This document shows, one piece after another, positions 62,701 through 64,000 of a stretch of 64,000 nt of DNA. Each line of letters begins with the position of its first letter. Within the stretch, counting starts at the first letter, position 1. The stretch lies in assembly GCF_019797745.1 (NCBI RefSeq), contig NZ_VOSI01000003.1, positions 124,001-188,000 of the forward strand. The letters run 5' to 3'. A program made the translations under genes and the position numbers. The stretch is from Edaphocola aurantiacus. GTDB lineage: Bacteria > Bacteroidota > Bacteroidia > Chitinophagales > Chitinophagaceae. The notes under the pieces are model-generated. The model ran no database searches and was not told the DNA's origin. It saw only the letters and a list, made by a program, of their open reading frames with translations.

Positions 62701-63297
62701 ATGGCTTATAAAAAAATTGAAACGTACGACGAACACACTACCGAAGAATTGTCTTCTTTATACAAATCGGTAATTGTTGCGCTGGGAGAGGATGCGGAGA
62801 GAGATGGATTACAGAAAACACCAGAGCGCATGGCGAAGGCGATGCAATACCTGACTCATGGTTACCAGCTGGATGCAAGGGAAATCCTGAATTCGGCAAA
62901 GTTCAAGGAAGATTATAATGAAATGGTTATTGTGAAGGACATAGAACTGTATTCTATGTGCGAGCATCACTTACTGCCATTCATCGGTAAGGCACATATT
63001 GCCTATATTCCGAATGGCTATATCACCGGGCTCAGCAAGCTGGCCAGGGTAGTGGATGTATATGCCCGCCGCCTGCAGGTACAGGAAAGACTGACCGACC
63101 AGATACTGGCAGCACTGCAGGACACCCTGCAACCATTGGGCGTGGCCGTCGTAATTGAAGCAAAACACATGTGCATGATGATGCGCGGGGTACAAAAGCA
63201 AAACAGTACCACAACCACTTCAGCATTCAGCGGGCAGTTCCTTAAAAATGAAACCCGTTCTGAATTTTTACGCTTGATTTCATCAGAATTATCTTAA
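62701..63297 (+). CDS. folE: GTP cyclohydrolase I
   Basis: FolE converts GTP to 7,8-dihydroneopterin triphosphate for folate and for other pterins. The 198-aa length is usual. The zinc site is Cys87, His90 ([10 protein letters not shown]) and Cys158 ([10 protein letters not shown]); the [27 protein letters not shown] block and the C-terminal NSTTTTSAF complete the family signature. It sits 13 nt after the PTPS-like gene in one operon, and the two proteins catalyse consecutive steps. Confidence 0.97.
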   Translation: MAYKKIETYDEHTTEELSSLYKSVIVALGEDAERDGLQKTPERMAKAMQYLTHGYQLDAREILNSAKFKEDYNEMVIVKDIELYSMCEHHLLPFIGKAHIAYIPNGYITGLSKLARVVDVYARRLQVQERLTDQILAALQDTLQPLGVAVVIEAKHMCMMMRGVQKQNSTTTTSAFSGQFLKNETRSEFLRLISSELS

Positions 63298-63343
63298 ATT
63301 GCGTGGACAAAAAACCATTAAAAGGGGAAAAAAGAAAAAGATC

Positions 63344-64000
63344 ATGAATAAAAAACAATTTGTAACATTGGGCTTAGTACTGGCTACTGCTACAGGTACC
63401 ACTTATGCCCAGAAAGCAAAGATCAAAGAAGCAAACAATGCTTATGATAAAGCAACCTTGGCGCTGATTGCGGACAATAAAGCCGAAGCTGAAGCGCAGT
63501 TAAACAAGGCGAAAGCTGCTGCTGATGAAGCTGTGGCTAATGCAGAAACATCTGGTAATGCTTCTGCATGGATGGCAAAAGCGGTTACGTATATCAGCAT
63601 GTCACAACTGCCTGCTTTCCAGGATCAGAAAGCATACAAAGCTGGTTTTGATGCGTTTGAAAAAGCAGTATCCCTGGATGCTAAAATTGAAAATAAAACA
63701 GATGGTATTGATGCTGTAGTTAAGAATGCAGGTATTTTCTCATTCAACGATGGTATCTCTGAATTCAATAAAAGTAATTATGATGCGGCTATCGCAGCAT
63801 TTGATGTAACCAAAAAAGCATTTGGGTACAAAAACGGTGCCTATATCAAAGATAACAAAGCCGTTTATGATACCGTATTGGCACAGGCCAATATGTACAG
63901 CGCTTATTCATCATACTACCAGAAAAAATATGATGAAGCAGTTCCAAAACTGGAAGCCGCAATGGCTAACCCTGTTACTACAGGAACAGTAGATCTGTAC
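63344..64000 (+). CDS. Secreted TPR-like protein, N-terminal part
   Basis: The gene runs off the right edge with 219 codons visible and no stop. The start MNKKQFVTLGLVLATATGTTYA is a signal peptide, cut before QKAK. The rest is Ala/Lys-rich helix with tetratricopeptide-like pairs: EANNAYDKATLALIADNKAEA, KAGFDAFEKAVSLD, FNDGISEFNKSNYDAAIAAFD and YYQKKYDEAVPKLEAA. It should be periplasmic, perhaps a scaffold. The ATG at 63344 follows a purine-rich stretch. Nothing further can be said without the C-terminus. Confidence 0.8.
   Translation, partial: MNKKQFVTLGLVLATATGTTYAQKAKIKEANNAYDKATLALIADNKAEAEAQLNKAKAAADEAVANAETSGNASAWMAKAVTYISMSQLPAFQDQKAYKAGFDAFEKAVSLDAKIENKTDGIDAVVKNAGIFSFNDGISEFNKSNYDAAIAAFDVTKKAFGYKNGAYIKDNKAVYDTVLAQANMYSAYSSYYQKKYDEAVPKLEAAMANPVTTGTVDLY

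Noticed and set aside
1-64000. CRISPR arrays, insertion sequences, tRNA/rRNA genes, phage or integrative elements
   Set aside because: No regularly spaced repeats, no transposase or integrase motifs and no tRNA or rRNA signatures were seen on either strand.

Overview
The window reads as chromosome of a member of the Bacteroidota, most likely the Chitinophagales/Sphingobacteriales side (the rank below phylum is inference). The reasons are: many genes preceded by the Bacteroidota -7 promoter box TAnnTTTG with no Shine-Dalgarno sequence, two secreted proteins with type IX secretion (T9SS) C-terminal sorting domains, a DUF2911 protein, the long form of PurM, a futalosine-pathway menaquinone gene (mqnB), and many short lipoproteins. 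About 51 protein genes pack the 64 kb tightly. No rRNA, tRNA, CRISPR array, transposase, integrase or phage gene was seen, and no gene-free stretch exceeds 300 bases. It looks like ordinary core chromosome rather than an island.

Layout. 1-4122 (minus): partial short-chain dehydrogenase, long-chain acyl-CoA synthetase, ABC-F ATPase. 4287-9719 (plus): serC abutting a membrane transglutaminase gene, then an unrecognised secreted protein. 9899-15533 (minus): M16 protease, DUF486 membrane protein, metal-dependent cyclase, aldehyde dehydrogenase. 15657-20684: rhodanese-thioredoxin lipoprotein, a free-standing TonB-plug-like protein, DUF2911 protein (minus), metallophosphoesterase, two related lipoproteins. 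20926-31288: DUF2723 membrane glycosyltransferase candidate, ribBA, fbp and pyrD (minus), an MBOAT/SGNH O-acylation pair (minus), purM. 31500-35733 (minus): a three-gene envelope operon (lipoprotein with TIM-barrel-like features, large repeat-rich secreted protein, polysaccharide deacetylase). 35782-43778 (plus): M1 aminopeptidase, PIG-L deacetylase, DUF2071, dapB, phosphohexomutase. 43849-44652 (minus): ArsR regulator plus SRPBCC protein. 44836-50935 (plus): two thioredoxin-fold lipoproteins, gpmI, map, YkgJ-type cysteine-cluster protein, lipase. 51055-61051: T9SS protein (minus), MFS transporter (plus), a strongly structured intergenic element, DUF3606-like peptide, CPA2 antiporter, LytTR/LytS two-component pair, dnaG with a DUF2007 protein, mqnB (all minus). 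61162-64000 (plus): T9SS protein, a PTPS-like enzyme with folE, and a partial secreted TPR-like protein.

Functional themes. Housekeeping metabolism: serine, lysine/diaminopimelate, riboflavin, pyrimidine, purine, pterin, menaquinone, and gluconeogenesis/glycolysis. Cell-envelope work: O-acylation, polysaccharide and PIG-L deacetylation, protein glycosylation candidate, periplasmic peptidases and T9SS cargo. Periplasmic thiol redox: three thioredoxin-fold lipoproteins. Most gene ends carry perfect dyads of about 11-26 bp, often with matching A and T flanks that suit bidirectional termination between convergent genes.

The best leads for something new are: the multi-hairpin element at 53603-53825; the 42-bp dyad over the arsR promoter; genes whose -7 box sits only 3-6 nt before the ATG, predicting leaderless transcripts; the uncharacterised 31500-35733 operon; an SGNH protein whose usual catalytic aspartate is asparagine; and the eukaryote-like PTPS motif beside folE. 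I did not find a convincing new defence or mobile system. All calls come from reading the sequence and translations; no database search was run.
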